A stretch of DNA of 64,000 nt. Origin: Aquiflexum balticum DSM 16537 (GTDB lineage: Bacteria > Bacteroidota > Bacteroidia > Cytophagales > Cyclobacteriaceae). The stretch lies in the NCBI RefSeq assembly GCF_900176595.1, contig NZ_LT838813.1:2870001-2934000 (forward strand). Direction: 5' to 3'. The notes beneath the pieces are model-generated. The model did not search any database, was not told where the DNA came from, and was given only the letters and a program-made list of their open reading frames with translations. The translations under genes and the position numbers were made by a program. Below are positions 17,970 through 26,988 of the stretch, in pieces (within the stretch, counting starts at the first letter, position 1; every line of letters starts with the position of its first letter).

Positions 17970-18779
17970 TTACTTTACATTCAAGGTAATTTCTGCTTCC
18001 TTTTTCAGAAAATCAGCGTTATTGACTTCTTTTTTACCGCTTTCCAAAATGGCTTCATCCGGAACTACCTGAACAGGGGTGATACAGGAGGTATTCTTTT
18101 CCCTGAACGGAATATTGTAAGATAGATTATAAGCAGAAATCACCGACCATCGCGGGTGGTCCGATAAATTGGCTGCCGAACGGTGTAGAATATTGGGGTG
18201 GAAAAACAGGACATCACCAGCCTCCAATTCACAATATACCAGTTCTGAAACCTTTTCCGCCTCTTTGACAAAATCGGGATCAGCCCCCTGTTGCTCTCCT
18301 ATAAAATTATGTTCAAAACGTTGCATTTTATGAGTTCCTTTCAGGACCTGAAGGCAGCCATTCTCCTTGTTGGCATCTGTAAGGGCCACCATTACAGAAA
18401 TCATTGCTTCAGGAAACAGAAATCCGTTTTTATACCAATAGCCATAATCCTGATGCCATTCCCATGCACCTCCGACTTTTGGTTGTTTCTGCATAACCTT
18501 TGAATGGAAATGACAGACTTCATCCGACCCCAGCAAATTCCGGACAGATTCAATCATCCGTTTGCATTTTGACATCAATCCAAATGAATCATCTCCTGCG
18601 GTAAACCATAAAGTTAACTTGGTCTTTTTACCGTCTTGGTCGTTGAGATCAAATGAATTTTCTGTAACACTTTCGTCTGTAGCGACACTGAATAGAAGTG
18701 CGATTTCATCCGGGCTGAACATTTGTTTCACCAATAAGAATCCATCCCGGTGATAGGATTCAATTAATTCTTTTTTCAT
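17970..18779 (-). CDS. Phytanoyl-CoA dioxygenase (PhyH) family protein
   Basis: This 269-residue protein is an Fe(II)/2-oxoglutarate-dependent oxygenase. The metal-binding H-x-D is H109-Q-D111 in E-W-H-Q-D-Y-G-Y-W-Y, and the distal histidine is H199 in H-P-N-I-L-H-R-S. A conserved arginine for 2-oxoglutarate follows in H-P-R-W-S. It is the first gene of the four-gene operon ending with the sugar permease, and about 280 bp of non-coding DNA upstream should hold the promoter. Members hydroxylate many substrates; with these neighbours a sugar-like or ectoine-like small molecule is possible but unproven. Confidence 0.88.
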   Translation of the reverse strand: MKKELIESYHRDGFLLVKQMFSPDEIALLFSVATDESVTENSFDLNDQDGKKTKLTLWFTAGDDSFGLMSKCKRMIESVRNLLGSDEVCHFHSKVMQKQPKVGGAWEWHQDYGYWYKNGFLFPEAMISVMVALTDANKENGCLQVLKGTHKMQRFEHNFIGEQQGADPDFVKEAEKVSELVYCELEAGDVLFFHPNILHRSAANLSDHPRWSVISAYNLSYNIPFREKNTSCITPVQVVPDEAILESGKKEVNNADFLKKEAEITLNVK

Positions 18780-19057
18780 CGAAGATTATCTTGGGTTAAA
18801 TATTGGTTCTTACCTAGTGCCAACTTGGGTCTCAATCAGGCTGGTTTTTTTAATTGGCATAATTTATCCACTTTTTCTCATTTTGAAAAGAATTTTAAAC
18901 TTGTATGTAAGTGTCTTTGTGGGAAAAATTTCTTTGTTTTTTCTTGAACCAAATCTAAATCAGGATTTTCTCTTCAAAAAAGAACTAATAAAATGATAAA
19001 ATCACCAAAGAGGGCTCAGAAAAAGCGGTTCTTTCGAAAAAGTCATTAAGGAGGAAA

Positions 19058-19714
19058 TCAGAAAAGCGTGATTCTTTCTTCTTTTATTTTTGCTGTGATG
19101 CTTGTAGGTATGTTTCTATAATAAATATAAGTTCGCTTTTTGAGTTTTTTGACAGCGTACTTTGCTGCAGCCTGTTCATAGAAATGGCTGTCAGCTGAAT
19201 ACATATTCTTAAATCCGATATTTTTGAAAACTTCTTTTTTGCCAAATAGCGTTGCGAATAATATGCAATCATCTACATGGATGTTTTTTTGAAGGTCTGA
19301 TTTGTCCGGAACAAAATAATCTGCCTCCTGATTGACAATAGTTTCTGTCAATGAGGAAATCAAGTCTGATTCTTCCATTTCACCAATACAGGTAGATAAG
19401 TGATTTGCTTTGTATTCGTCATCTGCGTCAATGATGGTAATATATTTGCCCCTACTAAAATGTACTCCTCTGTTGATGGCTTTGGACTGTCCACAATTTT
19501 GCATTCTGATGTAGCTGATTTTGTTTTGATATTTTTGGCAGTATTTCAAAAGACTCATACTCAATTTCAAATCACTTCCATCATCCAAAACCAACAATTC
19601 AAAATCCTGAAAATTCTGATTCAAGACAGATTTTATAGCTCTTTTTACTAAACTGAAGGGGGTATTATAAACAGCCATTAAAACGCTGACAGTAATTTTA
19701 GAATCTTGATTCAT
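19058..19714 (-). CDS. Family 2 glycosyltransferase (short)
   Basis: A GT-A-fold glycosyltransferase of 218 residues. V-S-V-L-M-A-V-Y-N-T starts the nucleotide-binding half, D-D-G lies at 44-46, and the metal-binding D-A-D-D-E at 96-100. It lacks the longer C-terminal extension found in many family members but still reaches the Y-E-Q-A-A-A-K-Y acceptor-side helix, so it may be complete. It would transfer a sugar from a nucleotide donor to an unknown acceptor, probably for a surface glycan. No other glycan genes are adjacent. Codons are more AT-rich than those of the operon beside it. Confidence 0.85.
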   Translation of the reverse strand: MNQDSKITVSVLMAVYNTPFSLVKRAIKSVLNQNFQDFELLVLDDGSDLKLSMSLLKYCQKYQNKISYIRMQNCGQSKAINRGVHFSRGKYITIIDADDEYKANHLSTCIGEMEESDLISSLTETIVNQEADYFVPDKSDLQKNIHVDDCILFATLFGKKEVFKNIGFKNMYSADSHFYEQAAAKYAVKKLKKRTYIYYRNIPTSITAKIKEERITLF

Positions 19715-20345
19715 TTCTTTAAGCCGTGAAACAGGCTTTTGTTGATTCCTTCAAATATAATCATTCGAAAGCAAACTGGTTTAAAAGTTTGGATACATTC
19801 AAATCCATGCATAACTCATAGTATGCTTCTTATACTTTAGTTATTTCAGGAAATTGATATTTGAAAAATTTAAAGTTCTCTTTCAGGGTTCAGAATCTCA
19901 AACCAATTTCTTTAGAAGGAGTGTCAGGAAATAACTTGTGAATTTCAATAAGCCCAAAACTAATAAAGACATGAAATTTCAATATAGTTGAGATGTATTT
20001 CTAAAAAATCAAAGCATCAAAAATTTTCTTAGTTTAATCAATAATTTAATCAAAAAAAAACTAAAATAATAAAACCGATCGTATAACTGCCAAACCCAAA
20101 AATTGTTTCATTAATTTTTATTTTTTCCTCAAGATGATTTTTATTTCAAAAATTATAATTTAAATTTCTCAGGAATTGAAGAATCTATGTCTTTGATAAA
20201 ACGATTTATCAAAATGTATTATTTTGCTGACCAAAAATTTACTGATTTTATTTCTTTACCAAGCAATGAGTTTGTATTCGAATCTATAACCTTTTAGGAG
20301 GTATGATTAATAAAACAATTAAAATAAACCAAAACCCGATTATTT
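19715..20345. other. AT-rich intergenic region upstream of the susC-like gene
   Basis: No gene or RNA gene is visible in these 631 bp. The stretch 20030-20160 is almost only A and T. AGGAGG occurs at 20297-20302 directly before an ATG at 20303, which would encode a 22-residue peptide overlapping the susC-like start in another frame. The spacing is too short for normal initiation, so I do not call it. The promoter of the SusC/SusD pair must lie here, but no convincing -33/-7 pair was found. Confidence 0.5.
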
Positions 20346-23300
20346 ATGAAAAACCTATTACTGATTATTAGTGGGTTTGTGCTGATGAGTATGACTATGG
20401 GTCAGACTTGGGCACAGACGGTGACAGGAAAAGTCACCGCCGCCACTGATGGCATTTCATTGCCAGGCGTATCCGTCATCATCAAGGGGACATCAACAGG
20501 TGTCGCGACAGATCTTGATGGAAATTACAATTTGAATGTGTCGGGACCGGAGACGGTTCTGGTATTTTCTTACATCGGCTTTGCCTCCCAAGAGGTTAGA
20601 GTCGGCAATCAATCCGTGATCAATGTATCCATGGTGGAAGATGCTTCTGAACTTGGTGAAGTTGTGGTCACAGCATTGGGTATTGAAAGGAACATCAAAG
20701 CACTTCAGTATTCAATGACTACTGTGGGTGGAGAGGAATTTACACAAGCAAGGGAAAACAATATCGCCAATCAGTTGGCAGGTAGGGTAGCTGGTGTGAA
20801 CGTTACCAATGTAGCTTCAGGTCCTGCGGGTTCCTCAAGGGTCATTATCAGAGGTAATACTTCCCTTCAGGGAAACAATCAGCCACTTTATGTTATTGAT
20901 GGTATTCCCATGGACAACACCAATTTTGGTCAGGCAGGTGTATGGGGCGGTTCTGATGGAGGTGATGGTATGACCTCAGTCAATCCCGACGATATTGAGT
21001 CAATGACTGTATTGAAAGGTGCAAGTGCCGCGGCATTATACGGCGCTAGGGCAGCGAACGGTGTGATTTTGATCACTACCAAAAGAGGAACAAAAAGAAA
21101 AGGCTTGGGGATTGAATTCAACAACAATACTGTTTTTGAAAGAATCAATAACCAAACTGATTTGCAGACCACCTTTGGAGCAGGACGTTTTCAGGGCGAT
21201 CAGTTGACAGGTGCTGCAGTGAGACCCACTACAGTCCGACAGGGCTATGATTGGGGAACTCAGGCTTGGGGAGAGCGATTGGGAACCGGCACATCCATGC
21301 ATTTTGATGGAGTTGAAAGACCATATGTACATGCAGGTGATAACTGGAACCGTTTTTATGAAACAGGAGTTGCGGTGACCAACAGCCTTTCCCTAATGGG
21401 TGGAGGTGAAAATCAGACCTTTAGATTTAATCTTACAGATCTGAGAAGTACTTCAGTAGTTCCCAATGCAGGATTTGACAGAATAAATATTTCTATGTCG
21501 ACCAATGGTAAATTTGGCAAAAGGCTGACTTTCGATGCCAAGGTTCTTTATTCAAGGGAAGAGACAAAAAACAGACCGAGATTATCCGATTCACCAGGTA
21601 ATGCCTTCCAGTCTATATTTGCTCTACCACCAAACGTAAACGTGGAATGGGGTAAGGGAGATCCAAACAGGTTGGGAACTATTCCTGTAGGTACTGACCC
21701 TGCACTGTTGAACACCTGGGGTTTTGCTGAAAGGGAAGAATACCTGATGGTCAATAATCCTTGGGGACAAAATCCTTATTTCTCCGCTTATCAATTGTCT
21801 ATCAGTGATATCAGAGATAGGATTTTGACATCCGGTAGCTTGAGATATGATATCACCGACCACCTGTACCTTTCCGGTAGAGCAGGTATGGACTGGTTCA
21901 CCAGAAGGGGTTCCAATTTGACCCCACAAGGAACAGGCTATAACAGAGGTGGAGATATGAATGAAAACACAAGAAATGTCAGCGAAGTCAACTTGGAAGG
22001 TATCTTGGGTTATAACAGAACCTTTGGGGATTTCAATGTCAATGCCTTTGTAGGAGCGAATAGAATGAGAAGACAGGATGAATCGATTTCCGCCAATGGG
22101 CAGGGATTCAATGTTCCGTTTTTTCATGCAATCAACAATACTGTTACTAGGAACTTTGGTTATGGCTTTTCAGAATGGGGAATCAATTCCATATTTGGTT
22201 CCGCAGAAGTAAGTTACAAAAATTACCTATTCCTGACAGGGACAGTAAGAAAAGACTGGTTTTCAGTACTCGATCCTGAATTCAATAGCATCACTTATCC
22301 TTCAGTGGGTGCAAGCTTTGTATTTTCAGACGCATTCAATTCTTTACCTTCATGGCTGAGTTTTGGCAAATTGAGAGCTTCTTGGGCACAAGTGGGTAAT
22401 GTTACAGTAGGTCCATATCAAATAGCCAATGTATACTCACTGTTAGGTGCTCCTGCTGTTGATTTTAATGGAAATAATGTGGCAATGGCTTCTTTTGCGA
22501 CTGCAGGCGGTAATGCCGGAACTATTCCAAACCGATTCTTAAGACCACTGTTATCTACTGAGATTGAGACAGGAATTGATGTCAGGTTCCTTGACAACAG
22601 ATTGGGATTGGATTTTACCTATTACCGTCAAAGAAGTACAGATGATCAGCTGAACGCCCAGGTTTCAAGGTCTTCAGGTTTTGGATCTACTTTGGTCAAT
22701 TTGGGTCAAATGGAAAACAGAGGGGTTGAAATTCTCCTTACAGGTACGCCTATCAGAAAGTCAGAATTTAGCTGGGATGTTTCTTTTAATATTGCCAGAA
22801 ACGTAAATGAAGTTGTTTCTCTAATTGAGGGTAATGATATCCTGAATGTGGAGGAACCAAGAACCAGAACAGTTTTTATCCAACATAGAACAGGGCAGCC
22901 ATTTGGAGTCATCGCAGGGTGGGTCCAAAAACGATCTCCTGATGGTCAACTGGTATTTGAGCCCAATGGAGCTCCGGTACAGTCCGATATGATGGAGGTT
23001 ATTGGAAACGGAATACCTGATTGGACCGGTGGTATCAATAACAGCATTACCTGGAAAAACTTCAATTTTTCAGCATTGGTCGATTTCAGGATAGGTGGCG
23101 ACCTTTATTCCGGAACAAACCTTAGGTTGACCCAATGGGGTTTGCATAAGCAATCACTACAGGGAAGACTCGGTGAAGAACCTTTAACAGTTTCAGGAGT
23201 AGTTCAGGCAGGTACTTCTTCAGATGGCAGTCCGGTTTATGAAGCTTTTAATAAAACACTGTCTCCAGGTGAAGCCAATAACTATTGGAATCAGATGGGC

Positions 23301-23573
23301 AACAGGGTGCAGGATCATTTTATCTACGATGGTTCATTTGCCAAGTTGAGACAGCTTACCATCGGCTATAATGTACCGAGAAGGATTTTGGACAAGACAC
23401 CATTTACTACACTTGGGATCTCCTTTGTAGGTCGTAACCTTGCCATTCTATGGAAAAATGTTGAGAATATTGATCCGGAATCAGCATATTCATCCGGTAA
23501 TGGCCAAGGTCTTGACTATTTTGGTATGCCCCAGACGAGAACATATGGATTTAACATAAGGGCAGGATTCTAA
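20346..23573 (+). CDS. SusC/RagA-family TonB-linked outer membrane transporter
   Basis: This 1075-residue protein forms the outer membrane channel of a nutrient uptake pair. Order: signal peptide (1-24, ending W-A-Q), carboxypeptidase-regulatory-like domain (about 25-105, V-T-G-K-V...G-V-S-V-I-I-K-G-T), TonB plug (about 125-235, with R-V-I-I-R-G-N-T-S and P-L-Y-V-I-D-G-I-P), then the long 22-strand barrel ending in F-N-I-R-A-G-F. There is no N-terminal STN domain, so it is not itself a sigma-signalling receptor. The SusD partner follows after 20 bp. Substrate is unknown: no polysaccharide-degrading enzymes are in the same unit, so an oligosaccharide, peptide or other ligand is possible. Confidence 0.95.
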   Translation: MKNLLLIISGFVLMSMTMGQTWAQTVTGKVTAATDGISLPGVSVIIKGTSTGVATDLDGNYNLNVSGPETVLVFSYIGFASQEVRVGNQSVINVSMVEDASELGEVVVTALGIERNIKALQYSMTTVGGEEFTQARENNIANQLAGRVAGVNVTNVASGPAGSSRVIIRGNTSLQGNNQPLYVIDGIPMDNTNFGQAGVWGGSDGGDGMTSVNPDDIESMTVLKGASAAALYGARAANGVILITTKRGTKRKGLGIEFNNNTVFERINNQTDLQTTFGAGRFQGDQLTGAAVRPTTVRQGYDWGTQAWGERLGTGTSMHFDGVERPYVHAGDNWNRFYETGVAVTNSLSLMGGGENQTFRFNLTDLRSTSVVPNAGFDRINISMSTNGKFGKRLTFDAKVLYSREETKNRPRLSDSPGNAFQSIFALPPNVNVEWGKGDPNRLGTIPVGTDPALLNTWGFAEREEYLMVNNPWGQNPYFSAYQLSISDIRDRILTSGSLRYDITDHLYLSGRAGMDWFTRRGSNLTPQGTGYNRGGDMNENTRNVSEVNLEGILGYNRTFGDFNVNAFVGANRMRRQDESISANGQGFNVPFFHAINNTVTRNFGYGFSEWGINSIFGSAEVSYKNYLFLTGTVRKDWFSVLDPEFNSITYPSVGASFVFSDAFNSLPSWLSFGKLRASWAQVGNVTVGPYQIANVYSLLGAPAVDFNGNNVAMASFATAGGNAGTIPNRFLRPLLSTEIETGIDVRFLDNRLGLDFTYYRQRSTDDQLNAQVSRSSGFGSTLVNLGQMENRGVEILLTGTPIRKSEFSWDVSFNIARNVNEVVSLIEGNDILNVEEPRTRTVFIQHRTGQPFGVIAGWVQKRSPDGQLVFEPNGAPVQSDMMEVIGNGIPDWTGGINNSITWKNFNFSALVDFRIGGDLYSGTNLRLTQWGLHKQSLQGRLGEEPLTVSGVVQAGTSSDGSPVYEAFNKTLSPGEANNYWNQMGNRVQDHFIYDGSFAKLRQLTIGYNVPRRILDKTPFTTLGISFVGRNLAILWKNVENIDPESAYSSGNGQGLDYFGMPQTRTYGFNIRAGF

Positions 23574-23593
23574 TCATAAACTGAAATCATACT

Positions 23594-25198
23594 ATGAAAC
23601 TAATAAATAAATTTAGGATATTCATCGTAGCTATGAGCTTAGCGATGATGGGATGTGATACTGAGGAATTACATAATCTGAATATCAATCCTCAGGCTGT
23701 AAACGAAATTGATCTCAATTTTATGTTCACAGCAGGTCAATTGGGTACTGCATCCGGCGGGTCTGCAGGTGACAACAGATTTATTGACTGGAGAACCAAT
23801 ATCGGGATGTCAGCATATCTTATTCAGCAGTTGGCCAATGCAGGCGGAGGTATAGCACCCGGTGATAAATACACCGAGAATTTCGAATCAAACAGTGCCC
23901 CATTTGAATTCTTTTATGGAGATGCATTGAAAAACCTTGCCGAGGTAGTGAAGCAAACCGGACCGGGGGGGTATGATGAAGGTAACAAAATAAACACCAG
24001 AAATGCAGCCAGAATTATAATGGTCTTGAATTTTCATAGATTGACAGATTTCTATGGAAATATCCCTTATTTCGAGGCTTTGCAAGGAATGAATGGTGTT
24101 TTCTTTCCAAAATATGACAAGCAGGCTGATATTTATCCTGCTTTGTTAAAGGAATTGGAAGAAGCTACTGCAGCGATGAGTACATCTAATCTCGATGATG
24201 GTTTTTCAAGAGCTGATTTGATTTTCAAAGGAGATATCGCAAAATGGAAAAGATTTGGATATACCTTAATGCTTAGATTGGCCATGAGAGTTTCCAATGT
24301 TGCCCCTCAATTAGCTGCAGATTATGTTACTAAAGCAGTGGCCGGAGGTGTGATGCAGACAAATGCAGATAATGTTTTGGTTCCCATGTCAGAAGGCCCA
24401 AGTCTTTGGACAAATCAGAACGGTATCTCAAGGGCTTTCTTCCCAGGAGATGGCGGTCAGCCGGGCTTTTTGAGTGACACTTTTGTGGAATGGTTAAAGG
24501 CCGGTGCAACCAATGCAAGTGAAGTGGATCCAAGGTTGATGATTATCAGCGGCGGTATAGCAGATTGGTCAGCTGTTGCTTGGACTCCTATCAATGTCAA
24601 TCCATTGGAGCAGAAGGGAATGCCTAATGGTTTTGATGCTGCCGGGCTGGATGAATTGGAGGGTCGACCTGTAGATCAAGGAACCACTTATTCAAGAATC
24701 AATTACCTGTTGCTTAAAAGAAACTCACCTTATATAATGATGAATGCTGCCGAGGCGCATTTCCTTCTTGCTGAAGCCCGCGAAAGAGGGATTGGATCAG
24801 GAATTACCGGTTCAGCAGAAGATCATTACAGGGCCGGTGTAAGGGAAGCGATGAAAATGTACACACGATTTGATCCTTCTTTGGCTGTCCTTGATGCTGA
24901 AGTGGACGCTTATCTGGCGAGACATCCTTATGGCGTTGAAAAGCCTGCTTTGGAAATGATAGGTGAGCAAATGTGGGCCAGTAAATTCCTCAACTGGTGG
25001 GAAGCATGGTCAGACTGGAGAAGAACAGGATATCCTCAGTTGACTCCTACAAATCACCCTGCAAACGTGACTCAAGGACAAATCATGAGAAGGTTGAGAT
25101 ATCCTGCTGCTGAAGTTGCTTCCAATGCAAATTTCCAGGATGGAGCGACTTTGCCTGATATCTTTATGACAAAGGTTTGGTGGGATGGAGGAAATTAA
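23594..25198 (+). CDS. SusD/RagB-family surface lipoprotein
   Basis: This 534-residue protein is the lid and binding partner of the SusC-like channel. It starts with a lipoprotein signal whose cysteine is C21 (L-A-M-M-G-C), then residues such as D-T-E-E-L-H-N-L-N-I-N-P that open SusD-like proteins. The body is alpha-helical with TPR-like features, including the segment A-A-E-A-H-F-L-L-A-E-A-R-E-R-G near residue 387 that is highly characteristic of the family. It ends at a strong bidirectional terminator 27 bp after its stop. It is cotranscribed with the SusC-like gene. Confidence 0.94.
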   Translation: MKLINKFRIFIVAMSLAMMGCDTEELHNLNINPQAVNEIDLNFMFTAGQLGTASGGSAGDNRFIDWRTNIGMSAYLIQQLANAGGGIAPGDKYTENFESNSAPFEFFYGDALKNLAEVVKQTGPGGYDEGNKINTRNAARIIMVLNFHRLTDFYGNIPYFEALQGMNGVFFPKYDKQADIYPALLKELEEATAAMSTSNLDDGFSRADLIFKGDIAKWKRFGYTLMLRLAMRVSNVAPQLAADYVTKAVAGGVMQTNADNVLVPMSEGPSLWTNQNGISRAFFPGDGGQPGFLSDTFVEWLKAGATNASEVDPRLMIISGGIADWSAVAWTPINVNPLEQKGMPNGFDAAGLDELEGRPVDQGTTYSRINYLLLKRNSPYIMMNAAEAHFLLAEARERGIGSGITGSAEDHYRAGVREAMKMYTRFDPSLAVLDAEVDAYLARHPYGVEKPALEMIGEQMWASKFLNWWEAWSDWRRTGYPQLTPTNHPANVTQGQIMRRLRYPAAEVASNANFQDGATLPDIFMTKVWWDGGN

Positions 25199-25224
25199 TT
25201 TTCCAAGTTTCTTTGAATAAATTA

Positions 25225-25256
25225 CAAATAAACCCGGAATTTTCCGGGTTTATTTG
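25225..25256. terminator. Strong bidirectional terminator
   Basis: A perfect 15-bp inverted repeat (25225-25239 with 25242-25256, core AACCCGGAA/TTCCGGGTT) encloses only two unpaired bases. T-rich sequence follows on both strands. It ends the SusC/SusD transcript and also overlaps the stop codon of the convergent FG-GAP lipoprotein gene (25250-25252), so it can serve both. Confidence 0.85.
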
Positions 25257-26782
25257 TTTTTACGAAAAATCCCATCTCCTTCAGAACCCATGTAAGCTCC
25301 CCATACAGGGTCTTTTTTAATTTTAACATGAGTATCAATTCTTTTAATTCTCATTCCTAAAAAGGATAATACATCCGAATGGCTGTAATATTGGCAATGA
25401 ACAATATCCAAAAATCCATCTTGGTCTAAGTCTCCTATCCAAGGAGTGGAGAAAATATTTTTGAAAGATTTGGTCTGATCTATGCCCCAGTTTTTTTTAT
25501 TTTTAAAATCTATCGCTATCAATCTGTTTTCCACCGGGAAGGCAGATCGATCTATAATACTTCTGTTACAGTCATATTCGTTGATGCTGATAATAACTTC
25601 ATCAATACCGTCCCTATTGAGGTCATAGACAACAGGCGATGAAAAACCTGTACATCCCAATGAGTCCATATAACTGATCGAACCGTCTTTTCCATCCAAC
25701 ATCACTTGAAATGAACCGGTGTTTTCGGGCCATTGTCCTTTACTGGCAAAAGTGAAAAAATCAGGAATATCGTCTGCATTAAAATACCCTACTGCAAAAC
25801 TGTTGCTGCATTCAGTTCCTTCAATTTTGTTTTTCCAGATAGGTTGATGGGATTTACCATCTATGGCAAAAATCGTACTTGCGTGAGAAATAGCAACAAA
25901 ATCATAGAACCCATCTTTATTGATATCCACCAAAACAGGAGGTGCGATAAATCCCTGCCCAGTTTCAGAAGCAACTATTTTGGATTTGGATAATTCCTGA
26001 TTCATCAAATCAGAAAGTTTGGCCAGATATATATTACCACTGAAAGTCTCTCCGCCCGATCCAAATAAAATCAAAGGTTCGCTATTGTCAGGCTGCTCAA
26101 ATACAAGGGGCGACATATAAGATTCCATACCGTCAGGCATCGAATCAGCAGCGAGAATCTCCCCGGTTTTGGAATCAAAAATCATCAGCACTCCAGGGAA
26201 TCTATTTTCCAGTTCATAAGCTGCGGCCTCGGCGTTTCCTCCATTGACGGTCATTAAATCCTGTAAACCATCCCCATTTTGATCAGGTACCAAAACACTG
26301 TTGTTGAAATTGAACCTGGCATATTGAAGTATAGGATGATCTTCATAAATATATTTGTACTCCCAAATCAATTTTCCGGTTTTGCCATCGATGGCACGGA
26401 AATGTGGTGACCTTCCACCTATGAAAACATCTTTGACCCCATCTCCATTGACGTCCAAAAATGTGGCCGATCCATAAACCTGATCTTCTGATTCATGATG
26501 CCATAATAGATCACCCGTATTACCATTTATAGCCAGTATTCCCATATCACTGGGCTGAAACTCATTCTTACCCGCACCCATGACAATATCCAAAATTCCA
26601 TCTCCATTTAAATCTACAGTCCTTGGAGAGGATTGGGAACCAATTACCGGGAAGTCCTTACTCCACATCAGTTCACTGTTTTTTTTGGATTGGCAGCCTA
26701 TAGCTGACAAAAATACAACCCCAATGACCAAGGGAGATGTATTCAAAAGGTTGTTTAGGATGGTGTTTGTGATGGTTTTCAT
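25250..26782 (-). CDS. FG-GAP/PQQ-type beta-propeller lipoprotein
   Basis: This protein of about 510 residues has a lipoprotein signal ending at C30 (L-S-A-I-G-C) when read from the ATG at 26782; an ATG six codons upstream is a weaker choice. The mature part is built of FG-GAP/VCBS-type blades with D-x-N-x-D-G-x-x-D calcium-binding loops (D-L-N-G-D-G-I-L-D, D-V-N-G-D-G-V-K-D, D-Q-N-G-D-G-L-Q-D, D-L-N-R-D-G-I-D-E), mixed with PQQ-propeller-like phrases such as I-D-G-K-T-G-K-L-I-W. It probably sits in an outer or periplasmic membrane leaflet. Function is unknown. It is convergent with SusD and divergent from the large FG-GAP/UnbV gene. Confidence 0.85.
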   Translation of the reverse strand: MKTITNTILNNLLNTSPLVIGVVFLSAIGCQSKKNSELMWSKDFPVIGSQSSPRTVDLNGDGILDIVMGAGKNEFQPSDMGILAINGNTGDLLWHHESEDQVYGSATFLDVNGDGVKDVFIGGRSPHFRAIDGKTGKLIWEYKYIYEDHPILQYARFNFNNSVLVPDQNGDGLQDLMTVNGGNAEAAAYELENRFPGVLMIFDSKTGEILAADSMPDGMESYMSPLVFEQPDNSEPLILFGSGGETFSGNIYLAKLSDLMNQELSKSKIVASETGQGFIAPPVLVDINKDGFYDFVAISHASTIFAIDGKSHQPIWKNKIEGTECSNSFAVGYFNADDIPDFFTFASKGQWPENTGSFQVMLDGKDGSISYMDSLGCTGFSSPVVYDLNRDGIDEVIISINEYDCNRSIIDRSAFPVENRLIAIDFKNKKNWGIDQTKSFKNIFSTPWIGDLDQDGFLDIVHCQYYSHSDVLSFLGMRIKRIDTHVKIKKDPVWGAYMGSEGDGIFRKNK

Positions 26783-26988
26783 AAAAGGAATTATAAACAT
26801 GCTTTTAAATATAAGAAGGTTCGGGGAATAGAAAGGGGCACAAAAGTTGATTTGATCTAAAATAACTTCCTTCTATACAGGAAAGCTCTCAACTTTGTTA
26901 ATTTTGTGTTAAACATGTAGATTTATGCGGCTGCAAAAATGAAAACTATTCACGTTTTCGAAAGTGGCTTCAATGTAAAAAAACAGAT

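Noticed and set aside
20303-20371. Possible leader peptide after AGGAGG just upstream of the susC-like gene
   Set aside because: The spacing from AGGAGG to ATG is zero bases, Bacteroidota rarely rely on this signal, and the peptide overlaps the real start in another frame.
26899-26906. TAATTTTG as promoter -7 element of the FG-GAP/UnbV gene
   Set aside because: It fits TAnnTTTG, but no TTTG lies at the usual distance upstream, and such matches are frequent in AT-rich DNA.
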